Shown: positions 1-7,437 of the stretch, one piece after another | How positions within the stretch are numbered: the first letter of the stretch is position 1 | How the letters are laid out: each line of letters opens with the position of its first letter | NCBI RefSeq assembly: GCF_000023225.1 | Contig: NC_013173.1 | Span: forward strand, 3,474,501-3,538,500 | Direction: 5' to 3' | DNA from: Desulfomicrobium baculatum DSM 4028 | Lineage (GTDB): Bacteria > Desulfobacterota > Desulfovibrionia > Desulfovibrionales > Desulfomicrobiaceae | Length of the DNA stretch: 64,000 bases | The notes under the pieces: generated by a model | Database searches by the model: none | What the model was told of the DNA's origin: nothing | Seen by the model: the letters and a program-made list of their open reading frames with translations, nothing else | Translations under genes and position numbers: made by a program

Positions 1-510
1 GGCCAGGGAGCGGCCGATGCGGATCAAGGCCTCGCTCCCGTCCATGACCCGCACGAACTGGTCCGCGCCGCTCTGCGTGCTGCGGCGCGTGTCCCGGCCG
101 TATACGCCTACGGAGGATCCGCCACCGTGAATTTCGACCCCGCTCTCACCCTTCCTGGGCGCACGCTGGCTTACGATATCCAGTCCCTCCCCGATGCGGA
201 CACGGCCGGACACGTCCACGTCACGCTGCCGGACCACGGCGTCCCGGCTCTGGCTGACTCGGATGCGCAACTGGCGGGGCGGCCGGTCAATGACGGCCAG
301 CACCTTGCGGAGTTCTTCGAGGTTGGCTGGGGAAGTGCGCACGACAAGGTGCCCGGCCATGCCGGACATAGCCCCTCCCGGCTCGAGCAGGGGGGTGAGC
401 ACCGGCAGGACGTCCTCCACGACGCGGTGGCGCAGTTCAATGATTTCGACCTGCTGCGCGGCGAAGACCGGCACACAGAGAAAAAAGACAAACAACAGGG
501 CGAGGCGCAT
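1..510 (-). CDS. Secretin-like exported protein, N-terminal part (cut by window start)
   Basis: Reading the minus strand from the ATG at 510 gives 170 open codons running off the left edge, so the C-terminus is missing. The ATG has AGGAGG four bases upstream. Residues 1-18 are a clean signal peptide (hydrophobic run then VFAAQ). The next stretch (about 19-80: VEIIELRHRVVEDVLPVLTP, then the HLVVRTSPANLEELRKVL region and IDRPPRQLRI) has the pattern of a NolW-like secretin N-domain, as found in outer-membrane channels of type II secretion and type IV pili. The secretin barrel domain would lie outside the window, and so cannot be confirmed. A gene this short after the N-domain could also be a stand-alone secretin-domain protein. 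The family call is inference from the repeat pattern. Confidence 0.72.
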   Translation of the reverse strand, partial: MRLALLFVFFLCVPVFAAQQVEIIELRHRVVEDVLPVLTPLLEPGGAMSGMAGHLVVRTSPANLEELRKVLAVIDRPPRQLRIRVSQSRDAVVRQRDVDVSGRVRIGEGLDIVSQRAPRKGESGVEIHGGGSSVGVYGRDTRRSTQSGADQFVRVMDGSEALIRIGRSLA

Positions 511-598
511 GGAGCCTCCTTGGATGATGGAGAGTTGCGGAGCAAAGCCGCCCAGTTCTGAATCTTCGGCGCGGCTGCTTATGCATACCCCCATGCCC

Positions 599-617
599 GC
601 AGCCCGTCGAGGGCTGC
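599..617. other. Hairpin between ald terminator and secretin-like gene
   Basis: GCAGCCC and GGGCTGC form a perfect 7-bp stem around a 5-base loop. There is no T-run on either side, so it is not a typical intrinsic terminator. The rest of 511-641 shows no gene. Confidence 0.4.
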
Positions 618-641
618 GCAGGAATCTGTCCACGCCGCATG

Positions 642-670
642 AAAAAAGCCGCCCCGGTTAAGGAAGCGGC
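642..670 (-). terminator. Intrinsic terminator of ald
   Basis: On the minus strand GCCGC pairs with GCGGC (with possible inner CC/GG pairs) and six T follow. It lies 29 bases past the ald stop codon, in the right orientation to end that transcript. Confidence 0.7.
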
Positions 671-698
671 CATGAAGGTCACTGCAGGCTGATAATTC

Positions 699-1811
699 CT
701 ACAGGCAGGAGTCGGCCGGGGTGTAGGGCAGGCCGAAGGCTTCGGCCACGCCCTTGAAGGTGATCTTGTCGCCGACCATGTTCAGGCCGTTCTTGAGACC
801 CGCGTTTTCCTTGCAGGCGGTCTTCCAGCCCTTGTCCGCGATCTGCAGGGCGTAGGGCAGGGTGGCGTTGGTCAGGGCCATGGTCGAGGTGATGGGCACC
901 GCGCCGGGCATGTTGGCCACGCAGTAGTGGATGATGCCGTCTACCTCATAGATGGGGTCGGAGTGGGTGGTGGCCCTCGAAGTCTCGAAGCAGCCGCCCT
1001 GGTCGATGGCTACGTCCACAAGCACGCAGCCGGGCTTCATGTCCTTGAACATCTCGCGGGTGATGAGCTTGGGAGCCTTGGCGCCGACGACCAGCACCGC
1101 GCCGATGATGGCGTCGGCCTGGGCGGCCAGCTCGCGGATCATGGCCGGGGAGCTCATCAGCGGGGTGCAGTTCTTGGGCATGATTTCGGACAGATAGCGC
1201 AGGCGATCGAGGTTCATGTCCAGAATGTAGACTTTGGCTCCTAGCCCGGCGGCCATCATGGCCGCGTTGGTGCCGACGATGCCACCGCCGAGAACCAGCA
1301 CCGTGGCCGGGGCCACGCCGGTCACGCCGCCCAGCAGGATGCCGCGCCCGCCGTGGACGCGCTCGTTGTACTTGGCCGCTTCCTGTGCGGCCATGCGTCC
1401 GGCGACCTCGCTCATGGGGGTCAAAAGCGGCAGGCCGCCCTGGGGACCGGTCACGGTCTCGTAAGCAATGGACACGGCGCCGGTCTTCATGAATTCGCGG
1501 GTCAGCTTCTCATCGGCCGCGAAGTGAAAATAGGTGAAGACGATCTGTCCGGGGCGCACCATCGCGTATTCGGACGGCTGCGGCTCCTTGACGTGCATGA
1601 CCATGTCGGATTGGGCGTAGATCTCGGACGGAGCGGCCACGACCTTCGCCCCCGCAGCCTGGTAGTCGGCGTCGGAGAATCCGCTGCCCGCGCCTGCCGA
1701 GGCTTCCACCAACACGGAGTGTCCGTGCTGCTTCATGACTTCCACTCCCGCCGGTGTCATGCAGACCCGGTTTTCCTGCGACTTGATTTCCTTGAGAACG
1801 CCTACGATCAT
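699..1811 (-). CDS. ald: Alanine dehydrogenase
   Basis: 370 residues, the normal length for NAD-dependent L-alanine dehydrogenase, which interconverts L-alanine and pyruvate plus ammonia in the cytoplasm. The start at 1811 (MIVGVLKEIK) is chosen because the family begins there and AAGGAG sits eight bases upstream; the reading frame stays open to 2003 but that extension is not family-like. Seen residues match the known active site: R15, K75 (HVKEPQ) and H96 (YFHFA) for substrate, the Rossmann glycine motif (VLGGGIVGTNAA) for NAD, and the aspartate in VDVAIDQGGCFETS. It is a single-gene unit with its own terminator. In sulfate reducers this enzyme usually supports alanine use or nitrogen balance. 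Confidence 0.97.
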   Translation of the reverse strand: MIVGVLKEIKSQENRVCMTPAGVEVMKQHGHSVLVEASAGAGSGFSDADYQAAGAKVVAAPSEIYAQSDMVMHVKEPQPSEYAMVRPGQIVFTYFHFAADEKLTREFMKTGAVSIAYETVTGPQGGLPLLTPMSEVAGRMAAQEAAKYNERVHGGRGILLGGVTGVAPATVLVLGGGIVGTNAAMMAAGLGAKVYILDMNLDRLRYLSEIMPKNCTPLMSSPAMIRELAAQADAIIGAVLVVGAKAPKLITREMFKDMKPGCVLVDVAIDQGGCFETSRATTHSDPIYEVDGIIHYCVANMPGAVPITSTMALTNATLPYALQIADKGWKTACKENAGLKNGLNMVGDKITFKGVAEAFGLPYTPADSCL

Positions 1812-2366
1812 TTGCCCGCTCCTTATGCCGTGTTGAATACGAGGTAGAAAGCCTTTTACTGGCAAAAAGCTTACCACAAACGCGGCCCGCATGGAATATT
1901 GGCAAAGAATCCCCACAAATCGCGAGCCGGCAAAGCTTGCGGCCCGCACGGCCAGGCCTCGATACAGGAAAAGATCCCTTACTCGCCTGCGGAACAAAAA
2001 CATGTTTGGAACTAAATATTTCCATTATTTGAAATAAGTCATAAAGTTCGGACTGTAATGACAATTTATCTATGGTTACATATATTTCCATACAATAACA
2101 AAAATTGCCAGTTCGTACGACAGCGGGCTGTTGGATCGGACAACCAACCGCACATCCTTGCAAGCAGACGCATCGCCGGGCAAACGCAACCATCCTGACC
2201 CTGCGGGCACGCGCAGGGCCATGCCGCTCAGACGGGAGCATGCTCCACGCCATCTCTGCGCCTTGACCCGTTGACGGATGCCTTGGCCCGTTGACAGATG
2301 CCTTGACCCGTTGACAGATGATTGTCATGTGGCCGGGAGAGCTACTTTTGCACACCGGAGCCCCCC
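1812..2366. other. 555-bp intergenic region between divergent ald and fetA
   Basis: No convincing gene. The stretch 2010-2110 is markedly AT-rich and contains an inverted repeat TATTTC-N8-GAAATA (2017-2036) and two copies of ATATTTCCAT about 65 bases apart (near 2016 and 2083). The right end carries three 20-bp tandem repeats, annotated separately. The promoters of both divergent genes must be here but no strong -35/-10 pair stands out. Confidence 0.6.
2261..2320 (+). repeat. Three tandem 20-bp repeats upstream of fetA
   Basis: Three head-to-tail copies at 2261-2280, 2281-2300 and 2301-2320 with the unit CCTTGACCCGTTGACAGATG; copies differ at only two positions. Each unit holds two TTGAC-like boxes. 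The last copy runs into a TGACA-N6-TGTCA dyad (2312-2327). The array ends 46 bases before the fetA start. Confidence 0.85.
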
Positions 2367-3008
2367 ATGCTGGAATTTCGCGATGTAACCCTGCGCCGAG
2401 CCGGGCGAGTAATTTTGAACCAGGTCAACCTCACTGTCTCGCCCGGTGAACACCTGGCCCTGACCGGACCGTCCGGCGGCGGCAAATCCACGCTGCTGAA
2501 AGTCGCCCTCCTGTTCGAGCCCGTGGATGAAGGCACTGTGTTATGGAACAAAAGGGAGGTCACGGTAGCGGATCTGACCGCCCATCGTTCCCGTTTTCTG
2601 TACATCGGCCAGAAGCCTCTACCCTTTGAAGGCACTGCCGAAGAATACCTGGATCTGCCCTTCACTTTCGCGGCCAACCGGGCGTTGCGTGCGGACAGGG
2701 AGGAACAGGACAGACTCATGGAGGCCCTGGGCCTTGACCCGGCCTTGAAAAAAAGCCCTTACACCCGCCTGTCCGGCGGCGAGCAGCAGCGCCTGACCAT
2801 CATCCAGGGCCTGCAGCTTGAACGCGGCTTCTGTCTGCTGGACGAGATCACATCGAGCCTGGACCAGGAGTCCATGCGCTCCGTGATCCGCCATTTTGCC
2901 CAGGAAAAGGGTCGCACCGTACTGGCCGTGACCCATAACCGCGAGTGGCTGGATTTCGGTTTCAGCGAGGTCTGCCTCGAATCCGGAACACTGTGGAGGC
3001 GCAAATGA
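2367..3008 (+). CDS. fetA: ABC transporter ATPase, FetA (YbbL) type
   Basis: 213-residue ATP-binding subunit of a small two-gene ABC transporter. Walker A is GPSGGGKST (near residue 33), the signature is LSGGEQQR, Walker B ends in CLLDEIT, and the switch histidine is in AVTHNREW, so it should be an active ATPase. The start is the ATG at 2367 (MLEFRDVTL), with GGAG six bases upstream, rather than an earlier in-frame ATG. It overlaps fetB by four bases (ATGA). The FetAB family has been linked to iron export and oxidative-stress tolerance in E. coli; the substrate here is inferred from family only. The tandem repeats just upstream may control it. Confidence 0.88.
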   Translation: MLEFRDVTLRRAGRVILNQVNLTVSPGEHLALTGPSGGGKSTLLKVALLFEPVDEGTVLWNKREVTVADLTAHRSRFLYIGQKPLPFEGTAEEYLDLPFTFAANRALRADREEQDRLMEALGLDPALKKSPYTRLSGGEQQRLTIIQGLQLERGFCLLDEITSSLDQESMRSVIRHFAQEKGRTVLAVTHNREWLDFGFSEVCLESGTLWRRK

Positions 3009-3799
3009 ACGAGACAATGGCCATCTCCATTCCGGCCCTCCTCATATTTTCCTTCATTCTGGTTTTCCCGGTGCTCATCTTCCGGCATCTGCGTCTGCGC
3101 CTGACCCGCGACCTGCTCATCTCCATGGCGCGAATGGCCGTGCAGTTGGCGCTGGTGGCCGTGTACCTGGAATACATCTTCAGGCTCGACATGCTGCTGG
3201 TCAACGTGGTCTGGGTGCTGGTCATGATCGTGGTCGCCTCGGGCTCGATCCTGCGCCAGAGCCTCTTGTCATGGCGAAAATGCCTGTGGACGATCCTGCC
3301 CGCGCACCTGCTGACAGCGCTCCTCATCCTGGCCGGTTTTCTGCTGGTCTTCGATTTCGCCACCATCACCTCGGCGCGTTATCTGGTCCCGCTCATGGGC
3401 ATGGTGCTGGGCAACATCCTGCGCAGCAATGTCGTGGCCCTGGACCGCTTTTTTTCCGAACTGCGCGTAAATGTGGAAGTGCACATCCAGTACCTGACCC
3501 TGGGCGCAAACGGGGCGGAAGCTGCGCGGCCCTTCCTGCGCAATGCCCTGCGCGCGGCTGTCGGGCCGCAGATCGGGACGGTGGCGACCATGGGCATCGT
3601 CTCCCTGCCGGGCATGATGACCGGCCAGATCCTGGGCGGCTCTTCTCCGGCCGTTGCCATCGTCTATCAGATCATGATCATGATCGCGATCTTCACCGCG
3701 GCCACGGTCTCGTCCTTTCTGGCCGTGCACTTCGCCAAAAAGGCGGCCTTCGACCCTTGCGGCCGATTGAATGAAGACATTTTTCTAAAACGCCCCTGA
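3005..3799 (+). CDS. fetB: ABC transporter permease, FetB (YbbM/UPF0014) type
   Basis: 264-residue integral membrane protein with about seven hydrophobic segments and a conserved cytoplasmic region typical of UPF0014: the LVPLMGMVLGN block, then ARPFLRNALRAAVGPQIGTVATMGIVSLPGMMTGQILGG split across a loop and helix. It begins inside the fetA stop codon (ATGA), so the two subunits are translationally coupled and presumably made in equal amounts. Works with FetA as a putative iron or metal exporter of the inner membrane. The alternative start 20 codons upstream lies inside fetA and lacks a good ribosome site. Confidence 0.9.
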   Translation: MNETMAISIPALLIFSFILVFPVLIFRHLRLRLTRDLLISMARMAVQLALVAVYLEYIFRLDMLLVNVVWVLVMIVVASGSILRQSLLSWRKCLWTILPAHLLTALLILAGFLLVFDFATITSARYLVPLMGMVLGNILRSNVVALDRFFSELRVNVEVHIQYLTLGANGAEAARPFLRNALRAAVGPQIGTVATMGIVSLPGMMTGQILGGSSPAVAIVYQIMIMIAIFTAATVSSFLAVHFAKKAAFDPCGRLNEDIFLKRP

Positions 3800-3952
3800 G
3801 AGGCGACTCGAAAAACACAAAACCAATCTTATCTTTTTGAAATAAAAGGAATTATTTTTAACGAAAAGCGTTGTGTTTTTCCGCAGCCCTGCTAGATCAA
3901 GCCGCAATCAAAATTTTGCGGTTCATGCCCATGCGAGGGCAAGGCGGGTCAC

Positions 3953-4309
3953 ATGCGCTTTTATCTCACCACCATCATCTTGTTGTCGCTCAGCAACATC
4001 TTCATGACCTTTGCCTGGTACGGACACCTGCGCAACCTGTCGCAGACCCCCTGGGTAATCGCGGCCTTTGCCAGCTGGGGCATCGCGCTCCTGGAATACC
4101 TGCTGCAGGTTCCGGCCAACCGCATCGGGCATCAGGTCATGAACATCGGCCAGCTCAAGATCCTGCAGGAGTGCATCGCCCTGTCCGTGTTCATCCCCTT
4201 CTCCATCCTGTACATGAAAGAAAAACCGGGCATGGACTATGTCTGGGCCGGGCTGTGCATTCTCGGCGCAGCCTTCTTCATGTTCCGCAAGAAACTGATG
4301 GGCGCCTGA
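3953..4309 (+). CDS. DMT-superfamily small membrane protein (DUF486)
   Basis: 118 residues with four hydrophobic segments (about 4-22, 34-52, 72-88, 95-112) and the family landmarks FAWYGHL, SWGIALLEY, VPANRIG and QLKILQE. DUF486 members are four-helix proteins of the drug/metabolite transporter group; no transport substrate has been firmly assigned, so only a membrane role is stated. It is a single-gene unit followed by an intrinsic terminator. The 150 bases in front of it (3800-3952) are AT-rich in the first half and hold no gene. Confidence 0.88.
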   Translation: MRFYLTTIILLSLSNIFMTFAWYGHLRNLSQTPWVIAAFASWGIALLEYLLQVPANRIGHQVMNIGQLKILQECIALSVFIPFSILYMKEKPGMDYVWAGLCILGAAFFMFRKKLMGA

Positions 4310-4333
4310 GCTCGATCACGCCATAAAGACCAA

Positions 4334-4372
4334 ACGGGCCGCGTTCCAGAAGGAGCGCGGCCCGTCGTTTTT
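4334..4372 (+). terminator. Intrinsic terminator after DUF486 gene
   Basis: ACGGGCCGCG (4334-4343) pairs with CGCGGCCCGT (4356-4365) as a 10-bp stem, followed by CGTTTTTT. It abuts the stop of the convergent nitroreductase gene. Confidence 0.88.
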
Positions 4373-4968
4373 TACCAGCCGCCCTGTTTCCAGACTTCGG
4401 CCAGGGGCTTGCGCGGGGACGGGCCTTCCCAGTCAATGTAGGGTTTGCCCAGGTTTTCCTTAACATCCAGGATGCCGATGGTGAACCCGGCCACGACCTC
4501 GAATTCGTTTCTGTCGATGCCGAAGACCTCGTAGATGGGGTCCTTCTTGATCCCGGCCATGCCGTGGGTGTAAAGACCGAGCTTGCGTGCCTGCAGAGTC
4601 AGGGACATCCAGGCCGAGCCGCAGTCGTACATGGCCCAGTCATTGGGTTTGCCGTTGTGGGTGAAGGTCTTCTTGGCGACCATGAAACCGATGACCGAGG
4701 CATTTTTGGCCCATTTCTGGTTGGGTTCGACCAAAAGGCCCAGGAACGTCTCGAAAGTCTCGTCGGTCGAGGTCAGGATGCGCCAGGGCTGTTCGTTGTA
4801 GGCCGAAGGAGCCCAGCGGGCCGCGTCGAAGATGACGCAGAGGTCCTCGGCCGGGATGGCTGTCTTGACGAAGGATCTGGGCGACCAGCGGGCGGGGAAC
4901 TCTTCGGCCACGCCGGGACCAGGGTCGCGCTTGCTGAAATCGGGAGTGTACGGGGTCTGATATTTCAT
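4372..4968 (-). CDS. Nitroreductase family protein
   Basis: 198 residues of the FMN-dependent nitroreductase fold. The N-terminal FMN-phosphate motif is visible (RWSPRSF, near residue 27), followed by AARWAPSAYNEQPWRI, the usual flavin/substrate segment, and YDCGSAWMSLTLQARKLGL, the helix with the family's glycine. Such enzymes reduce nitro-aromatics, quinones or flavins with NAD(P)H in the cytoplasm. GGAGG lies just ahead of the ATG. It stands alone on the minus strand, convergent with the DUF486 gene and sharing its terminator region. The physiological substrate cannot be told from sequence. Confidence 0.93.
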   Translation of the reverse strand: MKYQTPYTPDFSKRDPGPGVAEEFPARWSPRSFVKTAIPAEDLCVIFDAARWAPSAYNEQPWRILTSTDETFETFLGLLVEPNQKWAKNASVIGFMVAKKTFTHNGKPNDWAMYDCGSAWMSLTLQARKLGLYTHGMAGIKKDPIYEVFGIDRNEFEVVAGFTIGILDVKENLGKPYIDWEGPSPRKPLAEVWKQGGW

Positions 4969-5047
4969 GCTCGCCTCCGGGACATGGGTAGGGGGTTGTG
5001 ATGCTTAGTGACTTACCCTTTGCCCAAGGCGTGTCAACGTGGCGAGC

Positions 5048-5740
5048 CTACCCGCGCCCCTTTTTGAGCACTTTCGCGAACTGGGTCCGGAACAGTCCCG
5101 CCCCGCCGTTGGCCGGGTGCCGCAGGGCCGGGGCGGTGATGCCCATGGCCGCGAGCAGGGCGGCCGATTTCTGGCCCACGGCCAGGATTCTGGCCTGCGG
5201 AGCATAGGCCGTAAGGGCCAGCAGTACAGGACGGCCGAGCATGACTTCTTCGTCCGTGGGCGTGCGGTTGCTCAGAAATCCCTTGTCCGGCTTGTACGGG
5301 TGCCAGGGGAAGGCGTTCCACAGGATGACGCCGCGCGGATCGATGCCCAGCTCGCGCATGGCCCCCCAGACGATGGTCGCCGTGGGCTCGGTGAAGCCGT
5401 CTGCCTTCACGTCCTCGCGGCTGGTGCGCCGGGGGGCGGGCGCAAAGACCATCTCCGGGCCAAGCCCCTTGTGCCGCAGATGGCCCAGGAGCAGGCGCTC
5501 CGAGGTCATGGGAATGCCGGAGAAATGCCCGCCCTGGTAGCCCAGGGCCTCGGCCAGGAGAATGACCGTGGCCTTTTGACGTTCGGCCATGTAGGAGGCG
5601 AGCTGTTCCCGCCGGATGATCGGCGCCTCGGCCGCCGCGTCATGCAGCGGGTCCCGGTGGTGCCAAGGGTTGAAGACCGCTCCGGCCGGAGAATTTTTCA
5701 GGAGTTTCATGAAGGCATGCATGGAGTCTGCGCTACACAT
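5048..5740 (-). CDS. Uracil-DNA glycosylase family protein
   Basis: 230 residues. The motif GAVFNPWHHRDP near the N-terminus and the C-terminal HPANGGAGLFR match the two active-site blocks of the uracil-DNA glycosylase superfamily (GxxPGxxEx and HPS-like motifs), with the central region GVILWNAFPWHPY in the position of the uracil-pocket strand. The first block is unusual, so a divergent subfamily is likely. The start at 5740 (MCSADSMHAF) has GGAGG six bases upstream; an upstream in-frame ATG would run into the divergent lysE gene. Expected role: base-excision repair of deaminated cytosine. Substrate is not proven by sequence. Confidence 0.8.
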   Translation of the reverse strand: MCSADSMHAFMKLLKNSPAGAVFNPWHHRDPLHDAAAEAPIIRREQLASYMAERQKATVILLAEALGYQGGHFSGIPMTSERLLLGHLRHKGLGPEMVFAPAPRRTSREDVKADGFTEPTATIVWGAMRELGIDPRGVILWNAFPWHPYKPDKGFLSNRTPTDEEVMLGRPVLLALTAYAPQARILAVGQKSAALLAAMGITAPALRHPANGGAGLFRTQFAKVLKKGRG

Positions 5741-5780
5741 TGGCCGCCTCCGGTGCAAGACCCTGCAAACGAGGACTGCA

Positions 5781-6401
5781 ATGATCGACGTCATCCATTA
5801 CCCGCTTTTCATCATCACGGCTGTGACCCTGAACCTCTATCCCGGCCCGGACACCATCTACATCCTGACCCGCAGCACGGCCCAAGGCCGCGCCGCAGGC
5901 GTCGCCTCGGCCCTGGGGATCTCCAGCGGGTGCGTGATCCACGCGCTGCTCGGGGCCTTGGGGCTGGCCGCCGTGGTCATGGCCTCGGCCACGGCCTACC
6001 AGATGATCAAATGGGCCGGGGCGGTCTATCTCGTCTATCTTGGCCTGACCATGCTGCGGGCGTACGGCCATGACGCGGCCCATGCGGTATCGACCAAACA
6101 ATCTACGGGCCGCATCTATGTCCAAGGCGTGATAACCAGCCTGCTCAATCCCAAGGTGGCGCTCTTCTTCCTGGCCCTCATCCCGCAGTTCATCGCGCCG
6201 AGTGCCGCCCATCCCGGCCTGTCCTTTCTGGCGCTGGGCTTGACCTTCGTCGCCACCAGCACGCTGTGGAGCCTTGTCCTGGCAATGGCCGCCGGAGCAT
6301 TTCATCGGCGATTGGCGAGCGGTCCGGGAGCCCGCTGGCTCAAGCGCCTGGGCGGAGGTCTGCTGATCGGGCTGGGCGCCCGGCTGGCTTTTTCCAAGTA
6401 G
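5781..6401 (+). CDS. LysE/RhtB family amino-acid exporter
   Basis: 206 residues with about six membrane helices. The N-terminal LYPGPDTIYI contains the family PGPD motif, followed by the glycine-rich helix ASALGISSGCVIHALLGALG, and the mid-protein SLLNPKVALFFLALIPQF block that is diagnostic for LysE/RhtB. These inner-membrane carriers export amino acids such as lysine, threonine or homoserine lactone; the exact substrate is unknown. The start at 5781 is chosen because the PGPD block then falls at residue 20. It is divergent from the glycosylase gene with a 40-base gap and precedes the patatin gene by 73 bases on the same strand. Confidence 0.9.
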   Translation: MIDVIHYPLFIITAVTLNLYPGPDTIYILTRSTAQGRAAGVASALGISSGCVIHALLGALGLAAVVMASATAYQMIKWAGAVYLVYLGLTMLRAYGHDAAHAVSTKQSTGRIYVQGVITSLLNPKVALFFLALIPQFIAPSAAHPGLSFLALGLTFVATSTLWSLVLAMAAGAFHRRLASGPGARWLKRLGGGLLIGLGARLAFSK

Positions 6402-6474
6402 GCCTTGACGCGCCTCACGGCGGATTTACCCTCATTCTTTGCAGCCCGACGATCGACCCCACGGAGACTTGCTG

Positions 6475-7392
6475 ATGAGCACAAAAACCACTTCAAACCT
6501 CAAGATCGGCCTTGCCCTCGGCAGCGGCTCATCGCGTGGCTGGGCCCATATCGGCATCATCAACGCCCTGGCGGAGCAAGGCATACGGCCGGACATCGTC
6601 TGCGGCACCTCTGTCGGAGCGCTGGTCGGCGCGGCCCACGCCGCCGGGAATCTGGACAAACTCGAAGAGTGGGTTCGCTCCCTGACACGGCTTGAAACTG
6701 CAAGTTTTTTTGAACTCACCTCTTCATTCACCGGATTCGTGAATACATCGAGACTACGCAAATTTCTGGAAAAGCACGTGGCCGGTGCGAACGACCGCAT
6801 TGAGGACCTTAAGCTTCAGTACGGCTCCGTGGCCACCGACCTGGAATCTGGCCGCGAGATATGGTTCACCAAAGGGCCGCTGCTGGAGGCCGTGTGGGCT
6901 TCCATCTCCCTGCCGGGATTGTTTCCGGCCATACGCCATGAAAACCGCTGGCTCGTGGATGGCGGGCTGGTCAACCCCGTGCCGGTCTCCGTCTGTCGCG
7001 CGCTGGGGGCCGACGTGGTCATCGCCGTGAACCTCAACGGCGACATCGTGGGCAAGCACCTGGTAAAAACGCCAAAACAGAAGAAAAAGAACGGCGTGGC
7101 CGAAGCGTTCTCGAATCTGGTCAAGGAATACGCAGGATCCCTCTTTTTTGATTCCGAAGAGGAAGACGAACCTCCGGGACTTTTCGACGCCATTGCCGGG
7201 TCCGTGAATATCGCTCAGGAGCGCATCACGCGCAGCCGTCTGGCCGGGGACCCTCCGGAAATTCTGCTCGCGCCCAAGCTCTCGCACATCGGCCTGCTGG
7301 AGTTCTTCAGGGCCGAAGAAGCAATTGCAGAGGGCAGCAAATGCGTAGAGCGCGCGCTGCCCGAGATCGAGCATCTGCTGCAAAGACTGTAA
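6475..7392 (+). CDS. Patatin-like phospholipase (RssA/NTE type)
   Basis: 305 residues. The catalytic dyad is visible: the oxyanion loop GSGSSRGWAHIG, the nucleophile elbow GTSVG (serine near residue 45) and the aspartate in VDGGLVNPVPVS. No signal peptide, so cytoplasmic or membrane-associated. The C-terminal third has a lysine-rich linker (KTPKQKKKNG) and the NIAQERITRSRL segment common in bacterial NTE-like patatins. GGAG lies eight bases before the ATG. These enzymes deacylate phospholipids or lysophospholipids. It lies 45 bases ahead of the M16 protease gene and may be cotranscribed with it. Confidence 0.93.
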   Translation: MSTKTTSNLKIGLALGSGSSRGWAHIGIINALAEQGIRPDIVCGTSVGALVGAAHAAGNLDKLEEWVRSLTRLETASFFELTSSFTGFVNTSRLRKFLEKHVAGANDRIEDLKLQYGSVATDLESGREIWFTKGPLLEAVWASISLPGLFPAIRHENRWLVDGGLVNPVPVSVCRALGADVVIAVNLNGDIVGKHLVKTPKQKKKNGVAEAFSNLVKEYAGSLFFDSEEEDEPPGLFDAIAGSVNIAQERITRSRLAGDPPEILLAPKLSHIGLLEFFRAEEAIAEGSKCVERALPEIEHLLQRL

Positions 7393-7437
7393 CCACCATC
7401 GCCCCAAATGCCCTGAGAGCATTTCCAAGGAGGCCTC

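Noticed and set aside
1812..2003. In-frame N-terminal extension of alanine dehydrogenase
   Set aside because: The family starts at MIVGVLKEIK, which has a good ribosome site; the extension has no similarity to the family.
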